DNA of 64,000 nt from Paraherbaspirillum soli (lineage in GTDB: Bacteria > Pseudomonadota > Gammaproteobacteria > Burkholderiales > Burkholderiaceae_D), in contig NZ_JBHSMT010000013.1 in assembly GCF_042654985.1 (NCBI RefSeq), positions 434,001-498,000 on the forward strand, in the 5' to 3' direction. Below the pieces are notes generated by a model. The model was not told where the DNA came from and searched no databases. It saw only the letters and a list, made by a program, of their open reading frames with translations. Both the position numbers and the translations under genes were made by a program. This document shows, piece after piece, positions 25,998 through 34,046 of the stretch (position 1 is the stretch's first letter; each line of letters begins with the position of its first letter).

Positions 25998-26274
25998 CTT
26001 TCTTCGCGTTTCGCGAGATTAGCGGGTTAACATAACCTTCCGCGACACGGCCTGACCGGTTAGCGGATTGCACATCAAGTTGTGGGGAAGGGCTCTAAAT
26101 TTACTGCTTATTAAATCAATTTCAACCACTTGTTTGTTCATTCGTTTTAACCGTATGTTTTTATGCCGACAGCAATTTTAATTTTATCCAGTCGACCTAA
26201 AAATCGGTAACCAACCGCCACTACGACTAACACGAATTGGAGTAGGAGCATAGCATAACTACCTTGACACAAAC
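25998..26274. other. odhA upstream region, no gene seen
   Basis: About 280 bp between odhA and the gltA terminator, AT-rich toward the gltA side. It must hold the odhA promoter. I do not see a strong consensus promoter, a repeat copy or a convincing short gene; a 90-codon minus-strand frame here is only an overhang of shadow frames from gltA. Confidence 0.5.
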
Positions 26275-26304
26275 AAAAAAGCGAATCATCAGATTCGCTT
26301 TTTT
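26275..26304. terminator. Intrinsic terminator after gltA
   Basis: GCGAATC-ATCA-GATTCGC stem flanked by six A bases on the left and six T bases on the right, starting ten bases beyond the gltA stop codon. It separates the sdh-gltA transcript from odhAB-lpd. Confidence 0.92.
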
Positions 26305-26313
26305 GCTGCTTGC

Positions 26314-27618
26314 TTAACCGCGCTGTGACATTGATGGTACATCGCGAGTTGGCGAACCGACAAACAACTGTCGTGGACGGCCAATTTTTTGTTCCGGATC
26401 GGAAATCATTTCGTTCCATTGAGCGATCCAGCCGACGGTGCGCGCCATGGCGAAGATACCGGTGAACAACGAAACAGGAATACCCAGTGCCGATTGCACG
26501 ATACCCGAATAGAAGTCGACGTTCGGGTACAGCTTGCGGGAAACGAAGTATTCGTCTTCCAGCGCGACTTTTTCCAAAGCCATCGCCAGCTTGAACAGCG
26601 GATCGTTTTCCAGACCGAGTTCATTCAGCACTTCATAGCAAGTTTCGCGCATCAATTTGGCGCGCGGGTCATAGTTCTTGTAGACGCGATGACCGAAGCC
26701 CATCAGCTTGACGCCGGAATTCTTGTCCTTGACCTGCGCGACGAACTCAGGAATCTTGTCGACAGAACCGATTTCCTTCAGCATGTTCAATGCCGCTTCG
26801 TTGGCGCCGCCGTGAGCCGGACCCCACAGGCAGGCGATGCCGGCAGCAATACAGGCGAATGGATTGGCGCCGCTGGAACCGGCCAGACGCACGGTCGAAG
26901 TCGATGCGTTTTGCTCGTGGTCCGCATGCAGAGTCAGGATGCGGTCGAGCGCGCGCACCAGCACGTCATTGATCTTGTACTCTTCGCACGGGGTCGAGAA
27001 CATCATGTGCAGGAAGTTGGCGCTATACGACAAATCGTTGCGCGGATAAACAAACGGCTGCCCGATATTGTATTTGTACGCCATGGCGACCAGGGTCGGC
27101 AATTTGGCGATCAAACGAATCGCCGAAACTTCGCGATGATGCGGGTCGGTGATATCCAGCGAGTCATGGTAGAACGACGACAGCGCGCCGACGGTTCCAA
27201 CCAGCACCGCCATTGGATGCGCATCGCGACGGAAACCGCGGAAGAAGAATTGCATTTGTTCGTGGACCATGGTGTGCTGCGTCACGGTCGCATCAAATTT
27301 CTTTTTCTCCGCTTCGTTCGGCAGTTCGCCGTTCAGCAGCAAATAGCAGGTTTCCAGAAAATCACATTTACTCGCCAGCTGTTCAATCGGATAACCGCGA
27401 TAAAGCAGTTCGCCTTTGTCGCCATCGATATAGGTAATCGACGAATTGCAAGATGCGGTCGACAGGAAACCCGGATCGTAAGTGAATTTGCCGGTAGCGC
27501 CGTACAGTTTGCGAATGTCGATGACTTCTGGGCCGATTGTCCCCTTATAAATAGGAAACTCTACGGATGGGCTGCCATCGGAAAACGATAGCGTTGCTTT
27601 TGTATCAGCGTTGGTCAT
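26314..27618 (-). CDS. gltA: Citrate synthase
   Basis: Condenses oxaloacetate and acetyl-CoA. This is the 434-residue gram-negative type II (hexameric, NADH-sensitive class) enzyme. The conserved histidines are in WGPAHGGANEAALNML and FGHRVYKNYDPRAK, and the catalytic Asp is in LYPNVDFYSG. It ends with the usual PRQLFVGSPTRDVPSMSQRG-type tail. Follows sdhE by about 130 bp on the same strand. Confidence 0.96.
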   Translation of the reverse strand: MTNADTKATLSFSDGSPSVEFPIYKGTIGPEVIDIRKLYGATGKFTYDPGFLSTASCNSSITYIDGDKGELLYRGYPIEQLASKCDFLETCYLLLNGELPNEAEKKKFDATVTQHTMVHEQMQFFFRGFRRDAHPMAVLVGTVGALSSFYHDSLDITDPHHREVSAIRLIAKLPTLVAMAYKYNIGQPFVYPRNDLSYSANFLHMMFSTPCEEYKINDVLVRALDRILTLHADHEQNASTSTVRLAGSSGANPFACIAAGIACLWGPAHGGANEAALNMLKEIGSVDKIPEFVAQVKDKNSGVKLMGFGHRVYKNYDPRAKLMRETCYEVLNELGLENDPLFKLAMALEKVALEDEYFVSRKLYPNVDFYSGIVQSALGIPVSLFTGIFAMARTVGWIAQWNEMISDPEQKIGRPRQLFVGSPTRDVPSMSQRG

Positions 27619-27751
27619 GGCTCTTCCCTCAATTAAAAGGTGAATCTTGAATCAAAAAAATAAAAGGCGTGCGCCCCATTGCTCAATTTGAAACCTGTTC
27701 AATATCCTTGGCAAGCGCTCATTAAGTTTGCAGCAGGATATCAAGCAGGAT

Positions 27752-28021
27752 TTACGCGCTGCGCAATCTGGCTAACAAAGCGTGAACCTGCGGCAAGTCC
27801 AGCAAGCCGTCCGGTTCTTTGCGCACCAATAGCAAATCCATCAGTTCATTGTCGGACAACTCCATCAAGCGAGAAAACGCGTCGACATCATCGTCCGTCA
27901 TGGTGGCCTCATGCGCATCCAGAAACCGGGTCAGGATCAAATCATTTTCAAGCAAGCCGCGTCGTGCACGCCAGCGCAGCCGAGCTCGGTTTGCAGGATC
28001 GGCTTGATGAGTGATGGTCAT
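27752..28021 (-). CDS. sdhE: SdhE, succinate dehydrogenase flavinylation factor
   Basis: An 89-residue protein of the SdhE/Sdh5 (YgfY, DUF339) family that promotes covalent FAD attachment to SdhA. The family signature is ARLRWRARRGLLENDLILTRFL; the usual RGMLELDL reads RGLLENDL here, keeping the essential Arg-Gly pair. The LMELSDNELMDLLL segment matches the second half. Lies between sdhB and gltA in the expected place, with repeat copy 4 separating it from sdhB. Confidence 0.92.
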   Translation of the reverse strand: MTITHQADPANRARLRWRARRGLLENDLILTRFLDAHEATMTDDDVDAFSRLMELSDNELMDLLLVRKEPDGLLDLPQVHALLARLRSA

Positions 28022-28045
28022 GGATTATAGGTACTCAATTTAACG

Positions 28046-28122
28046 GGCACCTCGAAAAACCTACTGCAGGGTTTTGCAAGCTCGCCAATCTCTGGGCCGC
28101 TCGCTACAGTTTTCGAGGTCCC
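28046..28122 (+). repeat. Family A dispersed palindromic repeat, copy 4 (short form)
   Basis: A 77-bp variant with terminal pairing GGCACCTCGAAAAC-like/GTTTTCGAGGTCCC-like ends and the common CCTACTG and GGGCCGCTCGCTACAG blocks. The central GCCGTAC hairpin and flanking bases are missing. It lies between sdhB and sdhE. Confidence 0.82.
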
Positions 28123-28198
28123 CTAACATCGTCGACCGACCTATCATTTGGCCGGCCGGCGACTTAACACAAAGCATGGGCAGACTCGCCCTATGCGC

Positions 28199-28909
28199 TT
28201 ATACAGCGCGACGCACCATCAGTTCCTTGATCTTGCCGATGGCCGCGTTAGGATTCAATCCCTTCGGGCAAACATCGACGCAATTCATGATCGAACGGCA
28301 ACGGAACAGGCGATACGGGTCTTCCAGGTTATCCAGACGCGCGCCAGTTGCTTCATCGCGGCTATCGGCGATGAAGCGGTAGGCTTGCAACAAGCCGGCC
28401 GGGCCGACGAATTTGTCCGGGTTCCACCAGAACGACGGGCAGGAAGTCGAGCAGCAAGCGCACAGAATGCACTCGTACAGGCCGTCCAGCTCTTCCCGTT
28501 GCGCCGGAGTTTGCAGACGTTCTTTTTCCGGCGGAATATTGTCGTTGATCAGGAATGGCTTGATCGACTCGTATTGCTTGAAGAATTGCGTCATGTCGAC
28601 GATCAGGTCGCGGATCACCGGCAAACCCGGCAATGGCTTCAAGACGATAGGCTCGGACAATTCATTCAGGTTGGTGGTGCACGCCAGACCGTTCTTGCCA
28701 TTGATATTCATGGCATCGGAACCGCAGACGCCCTCGCGGCAGGAGCGGCGCAACGCCAGCGAATCGTCGACATCGGCCTTGATCCGTTGCAGGGCGTCCA
28801 GCAACATTTTGTCGGTTGGCAGCAGCTCCACCGTCAAGTCTTGCATATACGGCTTGGCATCCTTGTCCGGATCGTAACGATAGATTTTGAACTTCAAAGT
28901 GCGTGACAT
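28199..28909 (-). CDS. sdhB: Succinate dehydrogenase iron-sulfur subunit
   Basis: A 236-residue SdhB carrying the three iron-sulfur clusters of complex II. The [2Fe-2S] ligands lie in SCREGVCGSDAMNINGKNG and the following LAC. The [4Fe-4S] and [3Fe-4S] ligands are in CILCACCSTSCPSFWW and CRSIMNCVDVCPKGLNP. Passes electrons from SdhA flavin to quinone at SdhC/SdhD. Part of sdhCDAB. Confidence 0.96.
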   Translation of the reverse strand: MSRTLKFKIYRYDPDKDAKPYMQDLTVELLPTDKMLLDALQRIKADVDDSLALRRSCREGVCGSDAMNINGKNGLACTTNLNELSEPIVLKPLPGLPVIRDLIVDMTQFFKQYESIKPFLINDNIPPEKERLQTPAQREELDGLYECILCACCSTSCPSFWWNPDKFVGPAGLLQAYRFIADSRDEATGARLDNLEDPYRLFRCRSIMNCVDVCPKGLNPNAAIGKIKELMVRRAV

Positions 28910-28924
28910 GGCTATATACCTTTG

Positions 28925-28985
28925 TGTGTGGGACAGAGTTCAACAGGCAGCGAAGGCTGACGCATCTCTCTGTCCCCAACTAATC
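28925..28985 (-). repeat. Family B palindromic repeat (sdhA-sdhB spacer)
   Basis: GGGACAGAG (28930-28938) pairs with CTCTGTCCC (28968-28976). On the minus strand it shares TTAGTTG before GGGACAGAG and GCCTGTTGAACTC near the far end with the copy at 33979. It sits inside the sdhCDAB operon between sdhA and sdhB. Confidence 0.8.
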
Positions 28986-29017
28986 GAAAACGACGCGTAA
29001 ATTGCAACGAAGAGCAA

Positions 29018-30796
29018 TTAAAACGTCCGTGGTTTTGGCTTGAACGTATCAACCGTCAGCGGCTTGGTCACCACCGGCTTGTAGTCGAGGCGATTGCCTT
29101 CGGAGTACCACAAGGTGTGCTTCATCCAGTTTTCATCGTCGCGCGCTTCGTAGTCGCGATGCGCATGCGCACCGCGCGACTCTTTGCGTGCGGCAGCCGA
29201 AGTGATGGTGGCCTTGGCGGTTTCGATCAGGTTGTCCAGTTCCAGCGCCTCGACCCGCGCGGTATTGAAGACCTTGGACTTATCCTTGAACGAGACGTGC
29301 TTGCGACGCTCGTCCAGCACCATGATTTCCTTGTAGCCCTGTTGCAGCAACTCATCGGTACGGAACACGCCACAATAATGCTGCATGGTCTTGCGGATAT
29401 CGCCGGCGACATCCTGCACGCGCTCGGAACCGGTGCTGGCTTCCAGTCTGGCCAGGCGCGCCAACGCGACATCGGCAGCATCCGCAGGCAAGGCTTTATT
29501 GCTGCGCTCCTTGAGCTTGCTGTCGACAATGTGATTGCCGGCCGCACGGCCAAACACCACCAGGTCCAGCAGCGAATTGGTGCCGAGACGATTGGCGCCA
29601 TGCACCGATACGCAGGCGCATTCGCCGATTGCGTACAGGCCGTTGACGACCGCGTTGGGAATGCCGTTCTTCGGCACCACAACCTGACCGTAAACATTGG
29701 TCGGGATACCGCCCATTTGGTAATGGATGGTTGGCACGACCGGGATCGGTTCTTTCAGCGCATCGACGTTAGCGAACTTGTGACCGATTTCCAGAATCGA
29801 TGGCAGACGCTTCATGATGGTCTCGGCGCCGATGTGGCGCAGATCCAGCATCACGTGATCCTTGTTCGGACCGCAGCCGCGGCCTTCCTTGATTTCCTGG
29901 TCCATCGAACGCGACACGAAATCGCGCGGCGCCAGATCTTTCAAGGTAGGCGCATAACGCTCCATGAAACGCTCGCCGTTGGCATTGATCAGAATCCCGC
30001 CCTCGCCGCGCACGCCTTCGGTAATCAGCACGCCGGCGCCAGCCACGCCAGTCGGGTGGAACTGCCAGAATTCCATGTCTTCCAGCGGCAAGCCGGCACG
30101 CGCCGCCATCCCCATGCCGTCACCGGTATTGATGAAGGCATTGGTCGATGCGGCCCAGATACGACCGGCACCGCCAGTCGCCATGACCGTGGTCTTGGCT
30201 TCCAGGATCATCACATCGCCGGTTTCCATTTCCAGCGCAACCACGCCGATCACGTCGCCTTCGGCATCGCGCACCAGATCGATTGCCATCCACTCGACAA
30301 AGAAGTGGGTCTTGGCGCGCACGTTGCGCTGATACAGCGTATGCAACAGCGCGTGGCCGGTACGGTCGGCAGCGGCGCAAGCGCGCGCTACAGGCTTCTC
30401 GCCGAAATTGGCGGAGTGACCGCCGAACGGACGCTGATAAATGGTGCCGTCGGCATTGCGGTCGAACGGCATGCCGAAATGCTCCAGCTCATACACAGCT
30501 TTCGGCGCTTCGCGGCACATGAATTCGATCGCATCCTGGTCGCCCAGATAGTCCGAACCCTTGACCGTGTCAAACATGTGCCAGTACCAGCTGTCCTCGG
30601 ACATATTGCCCAACGAGGCGCCGATACCGCCCTGCGCGGCGACCGTGTGCGAACGGGTCGGGAACACCTTCGACAGCACCGCAACATTCAAACCAGCTTC
30701 TGCCAATTGCAGCGAAGCACGCATACCGGAGCCACCGGCTCCAACGATTACCGCATCAAAGCGGCGTGTAGGAATTGTGGATTTGATAGCAGCCAC
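29018..30796 (-). CDS. sdhA: Succinate dehydrogenase flavoprotein subunit
   Basis: Catalytic subunit oxidising succinate to fumarate. The FAD motif is VIVGAGGSGMRASLQLA; the covalent-FAD histidine is in SRSHTVAAQGGIGA. Substrate-binding motifs include TGGAGRIWAASTNAFINTGDGMGMA and MEFWQFHPTG, with the C-terminal REESRGAH-like KESRGAHAHRDY. The GTG at 30796, two bases past the sdhD stop, gives 592 residues, the normal length; an upstream ATG-like frame to 30850 would overlap sdhD by 52 bp. Confidence 0.95.
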   Translation of the reverse strand: MAAIKSTIPTRRFDAVIVGAGGSGMRASLQLAEAGLNVAVLSKVFPTRSHTVAAQGGIGASLGNMSEDSWYWHMFDTVKGSDYLGDQDAIEFMCREAPKAVYELEHFGMPFDRNADGTIYQRPFGGHSANFGEKPVARACAAADRTGHALLHTLYQRNVRAKTHFFVEWMAIDLVRDAEGDVIGVVALEMETGDVMILEAKTTVMATGGAGRIWAASTNAFINTGDGMGMAARAGLPLEDMEFWQFHPTGVAGAGVLITEGVRGEGGILINANGERFMERYAPTLKDLAPRDFVSRSMDQEIKEGRGCGPNKDHVMLDLRHIGAETIMKRLPSILEIGHKFANVDALKEPIPVVPTIHYQMGGIPTNVYGQVVVPKNGIPNAVVNGLYAIGECACVSVHGANRLGTNSLLDLVVFGRAAGNHIVDSKLKERSNKALPADAADVALARLARLEASTGSERVQDVAGDIRKTMQHYCGVFRTDELLQQGYKEIMVLDERRKHVSFKDKSKVFNTARVEALELDNLIETAKATITSAAARKESRGAHAHRDYEARDDENWMKHTLWYSEGNRLDYKPVVTKPLTVDTFKPKPRTF

Positions 30797-30798
30797 GA

Positions 30799-31167
30799 TT
30801 ACACTCTCCACAAAATCTGCGCCGCCCATCCGGCACAAGCGACCAACCACAGGATTGTGGCAATTTGCAAGACCAGGCGCACAGCGACCGGCTTGACGTA
30901 ATCCATCCAGATATCACGCACGCCTATCCATGCATGAAAAAACAGCGACATCAACGCGGCAAAGGTCGCGAGCTTGAACCACTGATGCGCGAACAAGCCG
31001 GCCCAGCCTTCGTAGCTGAAATTATTGCCGGTCAAAAAACAGACCAGCAAAATGACGGTGTAGATTGCCATGACCACGGCGGTAGCGCGTTGCGCCAGCC
31101 AGTCCCTGAGACCGTAATGCGCACCGACCACCAGGCGCTTTGATCCGATATTGTTATTGTTTGCCAT
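30799..31167 (-). CDS. sdhD: Succinate dehydrogenase membrane anchor subunit D
   Basis: A 122-residue membrane anchor with three hydrophobic segments (AVVMAIYTVILLVCFLTG, FAALMSLFFHAWIGV, LVLQIATILWLVACAGWAA). HYGLRDWLAQRATA and FHAWIGVRDIWMDYVKP are typical SdhD motifs, with the histidines placed for quinone or haem binding. Starts one base before the sdhC stop region, so the two are tightly coupled. Confidence 0.93.
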   Translation of the reverse strand: MANNNNIGSKRLVVGAHYGLRDWLAQRATAVVMAIYTVILLVCFLTGNNFSYEGWAGLFAHQWFKLATFAALMSLFFHAWIGVRDIWMDYVKPVAVRLVLQIATILWLVACAGWAAQILWRV

Positions 31168-31578
31168 TTAGAATGCTCCGAACAATTTCAACGCAACGAT
31201 AAAGGCCAGCGGCAGGCTAACCACCAGAACACCCGCAGCCGATTTGCGTGCGCTGTCCTTATCCAGACCGATATGGTTATCCATGATCAGGTGGCGAATG
31301 CCGGCGCAGAAATGATGCAGGTAGGCCCATGACAGAGCCAGGATGACGAGCTTGACGAACCAGTTCGACGTAAAGCCGCGGAAGTAGTCGAAAGAGCTCT
31401 CGGAAATCAGGCTTTGATCCAGCAAGAACAGGATGAAAGGCAGCAGCAAAAACATCAGCAATCCGCTAATGCGGTGCAAAATCGATATCACGCCTGCCAG
31501 CGGCAAGCGGTAGCCGATAATTTGGGTAATGTTTATGTTACGAATTTGTGGCCGATTGGGTTTCGCGGCTTCAGACAT
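31168..31578 (-). CDS. sdhC: Succinate dehydrogenase cytochrome b556 subunit C
   Basis: A 136-residue SdhC. The family motif SILHRISGLLMFLLLPF is present, and the haem histidine lies in LHHFCAGIRHLIMDNHIG. Three transmembrane segments. The ATG at 31578 is chosen because GAGGAGAA lies just upstream; a longer frame to 31638 adds residues not seen in the family. First gene of sdhCDAB. Confidence 0.94.
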   Translation of the reverse strand: MSEAAKPNRPQIRNINITQIIGYRLPLAGVISILHRISGLLMFLLLPFILFLLDQSLISESSFDYFRGFTSNWFVKLVILALSWAYLHHFCAGIRHLIMDNHIGLDKDSARKSAAGVLVVSLPLAFIVALKLFGAF

Positions 31579-31736
31579 AACAGGGTTCTCCTCAGTTTTA
31601 AAACAATCCCGCAATTTTCGCCGATTTCTGTGCGGCACACCAATAGTTATTATTCAATATTGCGAATAAGCCTTGGCAACGGCAACGTACTTTTTGCTAC
31701 TTTTGCACTTAATTGGTGCGCGACCAGTCGACGCAC

Positions 31737-32537
31737 TCAGCTCAGCTCATTCTGATAATGATGCCGGCTGGTCACATACAAACCTCGCCGCACCTCTACC
31801 GGCTTATCGCCATAGGTAAACGACACGCGTTCGACGCACAGCAGCGGCGACAGCTTTTCGACACCCAGCAATTCCACCGCCTCATCGTCGGCAGCAGCAG
31901 CCCGAATCTGCTCGCTGGCACGAATCATACGCGTGCCGAATTCGGTTTCAAACAAGCCATACATCGGCCCCTTGTATTCCACCAGACGCTCCAGCGTCAA
32001 CGCCTTGAATAAGGCACCCGGCAACCATAATTCTTCAAGAATCGTCGGCACGCCGTCGAACGACATGACGCGCTTGACAAACACCACCGAATCGCCGGAT
32101 TTCATCCCTAGCAGGCGCGCAATCTCGGCCGGCGCCCGCAGCCGCTTCAACTCAATGATTTTTTTATCGATGGTTTGCGGCTGCTCACTATCCGGCATCA
32201 AGCGCAAAAACCGGAATTGCGAGCGCGCCTCATGATGGGTCGCGACAAAAGTCCCCTTACCCTGACGCCGCACCAGCAAATTTTCCGCCGCCAATTCGTC
32301 GATGGCCTTGCGCACCGTCCCCTGACTCACCTTGAAACGGTTGCCCAGCTCGACTTCGCTCGGAATCAACTCGCCCGGCTTCCACTCGCCGGATTGCAGG
32401 CGTTGCATGATCAGCGCCTTGATTTGCTTATAGAGGGGACTGAACGTCGGAGATGTTCCGGAAGCAGCACCTTGGCTGGCGGGATCGCTACTGGCTGGAT
32501 TGGACGGGATGGAGCTCATAGCCTCGGATTTCACCAT
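31737..32537 (-). CDS. GntR/HutC-family transcriptional regulator
   Basis: A 266-residue regulator. After a Ser/Ala/Pro-rich leader (about 35 residues) comes a GntR winged helix (KQIKALIMQRLQSGEWKPGELIPSEVELGNRFKVSQGTVRKAIDELAAENLLVRRQGKGTFVA). A C-terminal UTRA effector domain follows (RLRAPAEIARLLGMKSGDSVVFVKRVMSFDGVPTILEELWLP and ERVSFTYGDKPVEVRRGLYV). UTRA proteins respond to small metabolites. Position between sdhC and divergent mdh suggests control of TCA genes. A 20-bp palindrome lies 39 bp upstream of the ATG at 32537, which has GAGG four bases away. Confidence 0.9.
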   Translation of the reverse strand: MVKSEAMSSIPSNPASSDPASQGAASGTSPTFSPLYKQIKALIMQRLQSGEWKPGELIPSEVELGNRFKVSQGTVRKAIDELAAENLLVRRQGKGTFVATHHEARSQFRFLRLMPDSEQPQTIDKKIIELKRLRAPAEIARLLGMKSGDSVVFVKRVMSFDGVPTILEELWLPGALFKALTLERLVEYKGPMYGLFETEFGTRMIRASEQIRAAAADDEAVELLGVEKLSPLLCVERVSFTYGDKPVEVRRGLYVTSRHHYQNELS

Positions 32538-32575
32538 AAAACCTCGGTTTCCGTCCAGTAAAAATTAACAGGTGA

Positions 32576-32595
32576 TATGTCTTATATAAGACATA
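32576..32595. promoter_or_regulatory. 20-bp perfect palindrome, probable GntR operator
   Basis: TATGTCTTATATAAGACATA is self-complementary over all 20 bases. It has the GT...TA...AC pattern of HutC-subfamily GntR operators. It lies in the spacer between the GntR gene and mdh, ending 9 bp before a TTGACA -35 element of mdh, so it could control both genes. Confidence 0.68.
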
Positions 32596-32604
32596 AGATA
32601 TTGA

Positions 32605-32633
32605 TTGACACGCCATGTTGGCGCGCCTACACT
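32605..32633 (+). promoter_or_regulatory. Sigma-70-type promoter of mdh
   Basis: TTGACA at 32605-32610, exactly 17 bp spacer, TACACT at 32628-32633. Transcription from here would give mdh a leader of about 195 bases with no convincing gene in it. Confidence 0.65.
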
Positions 32634-32837
32634 CGCGGGCAATAACACGGACCATGATAGCCGCCGCCAGCAAACCGGCAGGCATGCAACTGAACGGATT
32701 ACCCAGGATGCATGCACCGCCGCAACAGCTCTGCTCTATGTAAAACAAACTGACGGGCAGGGTTTTCGACGGTATCATGAACGGTTTCATAAACGTATTT
32801 CAGACATCGCTTTCTATCACCTATCTGGAGATTCAAC

Positions 32838-33827
32838 ATGGCTAAATCCCCTCTGCGTGTTGCCGTTACCGGCGCCGCTGGTCAAATCGGTTACTCCCTG
32901 CTATTCCGCATCGCCAATGGCGACATGCTCGGCAAAGACCAACCGGTCATTTTGCAATTGCTCGAAATCCCTGATGAGAAGGCACAGAAAGCGCTGAAAG
33001 GCGTGATCATGGAAATCGACGACTGCGCATTTCCATTGCTGGCAGGCGTCACCGCCCACAGCGACCCGATGACCGCATTCAAGGATGTTGACGTGGCCCT
33101 GCTGGTTGGCGCCCGTCCTCGCGGCCCAGGCATGGAGCGTAAAGACCTGCTGGAAGCCAATGCCCAAATTTTCACCGTGCAAGGCAAGGCGCTCGACGCC
33201 GTCGCTTCGCGCAACGTCAAAGTACTGGTGGTCGGCAACCCAGCCAACACCAACGCCTACATCGCGATGAAGTCGGCACCGAACCTGCCTGCCAAGAACT
33301 TCACCGCGATGCTGCGCCTGGATCACAACCGCGCTCTGTCGCAAGTTGCCGCCAAAACCGGCAAGCCGGTGGCAGCTATTGAAAAGCTGTGCGTCTGGGG
33401 CAATCACTCGCCGACCATGTACGCCGACTATCGCTTTGCGACAGCTGACGGCCAATCGGTCAAGGACCTGATCAACGATCAAGAATGGAACAAGAACGTG
33501 TTCCTGCCAACCGTCGGCAAACGCGGCGCGGCGATCATCGAAGCGCGCGGCTTGTCGTCGGCAGCATCGGCCGCCAACGCCGCCATCGATCACGTGCGCG
33601 ACTGGGTACTGGGCACCAACGGCAAGTGGACCACCATGGGCGTGCCTTCGGACGGTTCTTACGGCATCCCGGAAGGCACCATGTTCGGCTTCCCGGTAAC
33701 CACCGAAAACGGCGAATACAAAATCGTCCAAGGTCTGGAAATCGACGAATTCTCGCAAGAGCGCATCAACATCACGCTGAATGAATTGCAAGAAGAGCGC
33801 GATGGCGTAAAACACCTGGTCGGCTAA
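32838..33827 (+). CDS. mdh: Malate dehydrogenase
   Basis: Oxidises malate to oxaloacetate with NAD. This is a 329-residue MDH of the cytosolic-type (Ralstonia/Burkholderia) group. The dinucleotide motif is VTGAAGQIGYSLLFRIA. The substrate Arg lies in GARPRGPGMERKDLL; NPANTNAYIA and MLRLDHNRALSQ follow. The catalytic His is in WGNHSPTMYADY. GGAG precedes the ATG. Leads the plus-strand half of the TCA cluster. Confidence 0.96.
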   Translation: MAKSPLRVAVTGAAGQIGYSLLFRIANGDMLGKDQPVILQLLEIPDEKAQKALKGVIMEIDDCAFPLLAGVTAHSDPMTAFKDVDVALLVGARPRGPGMERKDLLEANAQIFTVQGKALDAVASRNVKVLVVGNPANTNAYIAMKSAPNLPAKNFTAMLRLDHNRALSQVAAKTGKPVAAIEKLCVWGNHSPTMYADYRFATADGQSVKDLINDQEWNKNVFLPTVGKRGAAIIEARGLSSAASAANAAIDHVRDWVLGTNGKWTTMGVPSDGSYGIPEGTMFGFPVTTENGEYKIVQGLEIDEFSQERINITLNELQEERDGVKHLVG

Positions 33828-33978
33828 TATTGACCAGCGGGCAAGCGATCCGAAAAATGTTTCAAATACCACGCGGTACCGACGACATCGAAGGACGCTT
33901 GCCCGACTTGCATTGCAATACTCATTGCGAATGCAGCGGCTCACAGTATCGCAATCAGTATCACCAGTTAGCTTGTTG

Positions 33979-34033
33979 AGGACAGAGTAATTCGGCACGC
34001 TACGATGCCTGTTAAACTCTTTCCCGCAATTAT
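33979..34033 (+). repeat. Family B palindromic repeat (upstream of CitE-like gene)
   Basis: GGACAGAGT (33980-33988) pairs with ACTCTTTCC (34016-34024), one mismatch. It shares GAGGACAGAGTAATTCG and TAAACTCT(T)TCCCGCAAT with the odhA-odhB copy, so the repeat extends to about 34033. An ATG at 34005 lies inside it, which argues against that codon being the gene start. Confidence 0.82.
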
Positions 34034-34046
34034 TGAAAAATTCGCA

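Noticed and set aside
28148..30901. Long plus-strand frames (252 and 594 codons) opposite sdhB and sdhA
   Set aside because: Antisense shadows of complete sdh genes.
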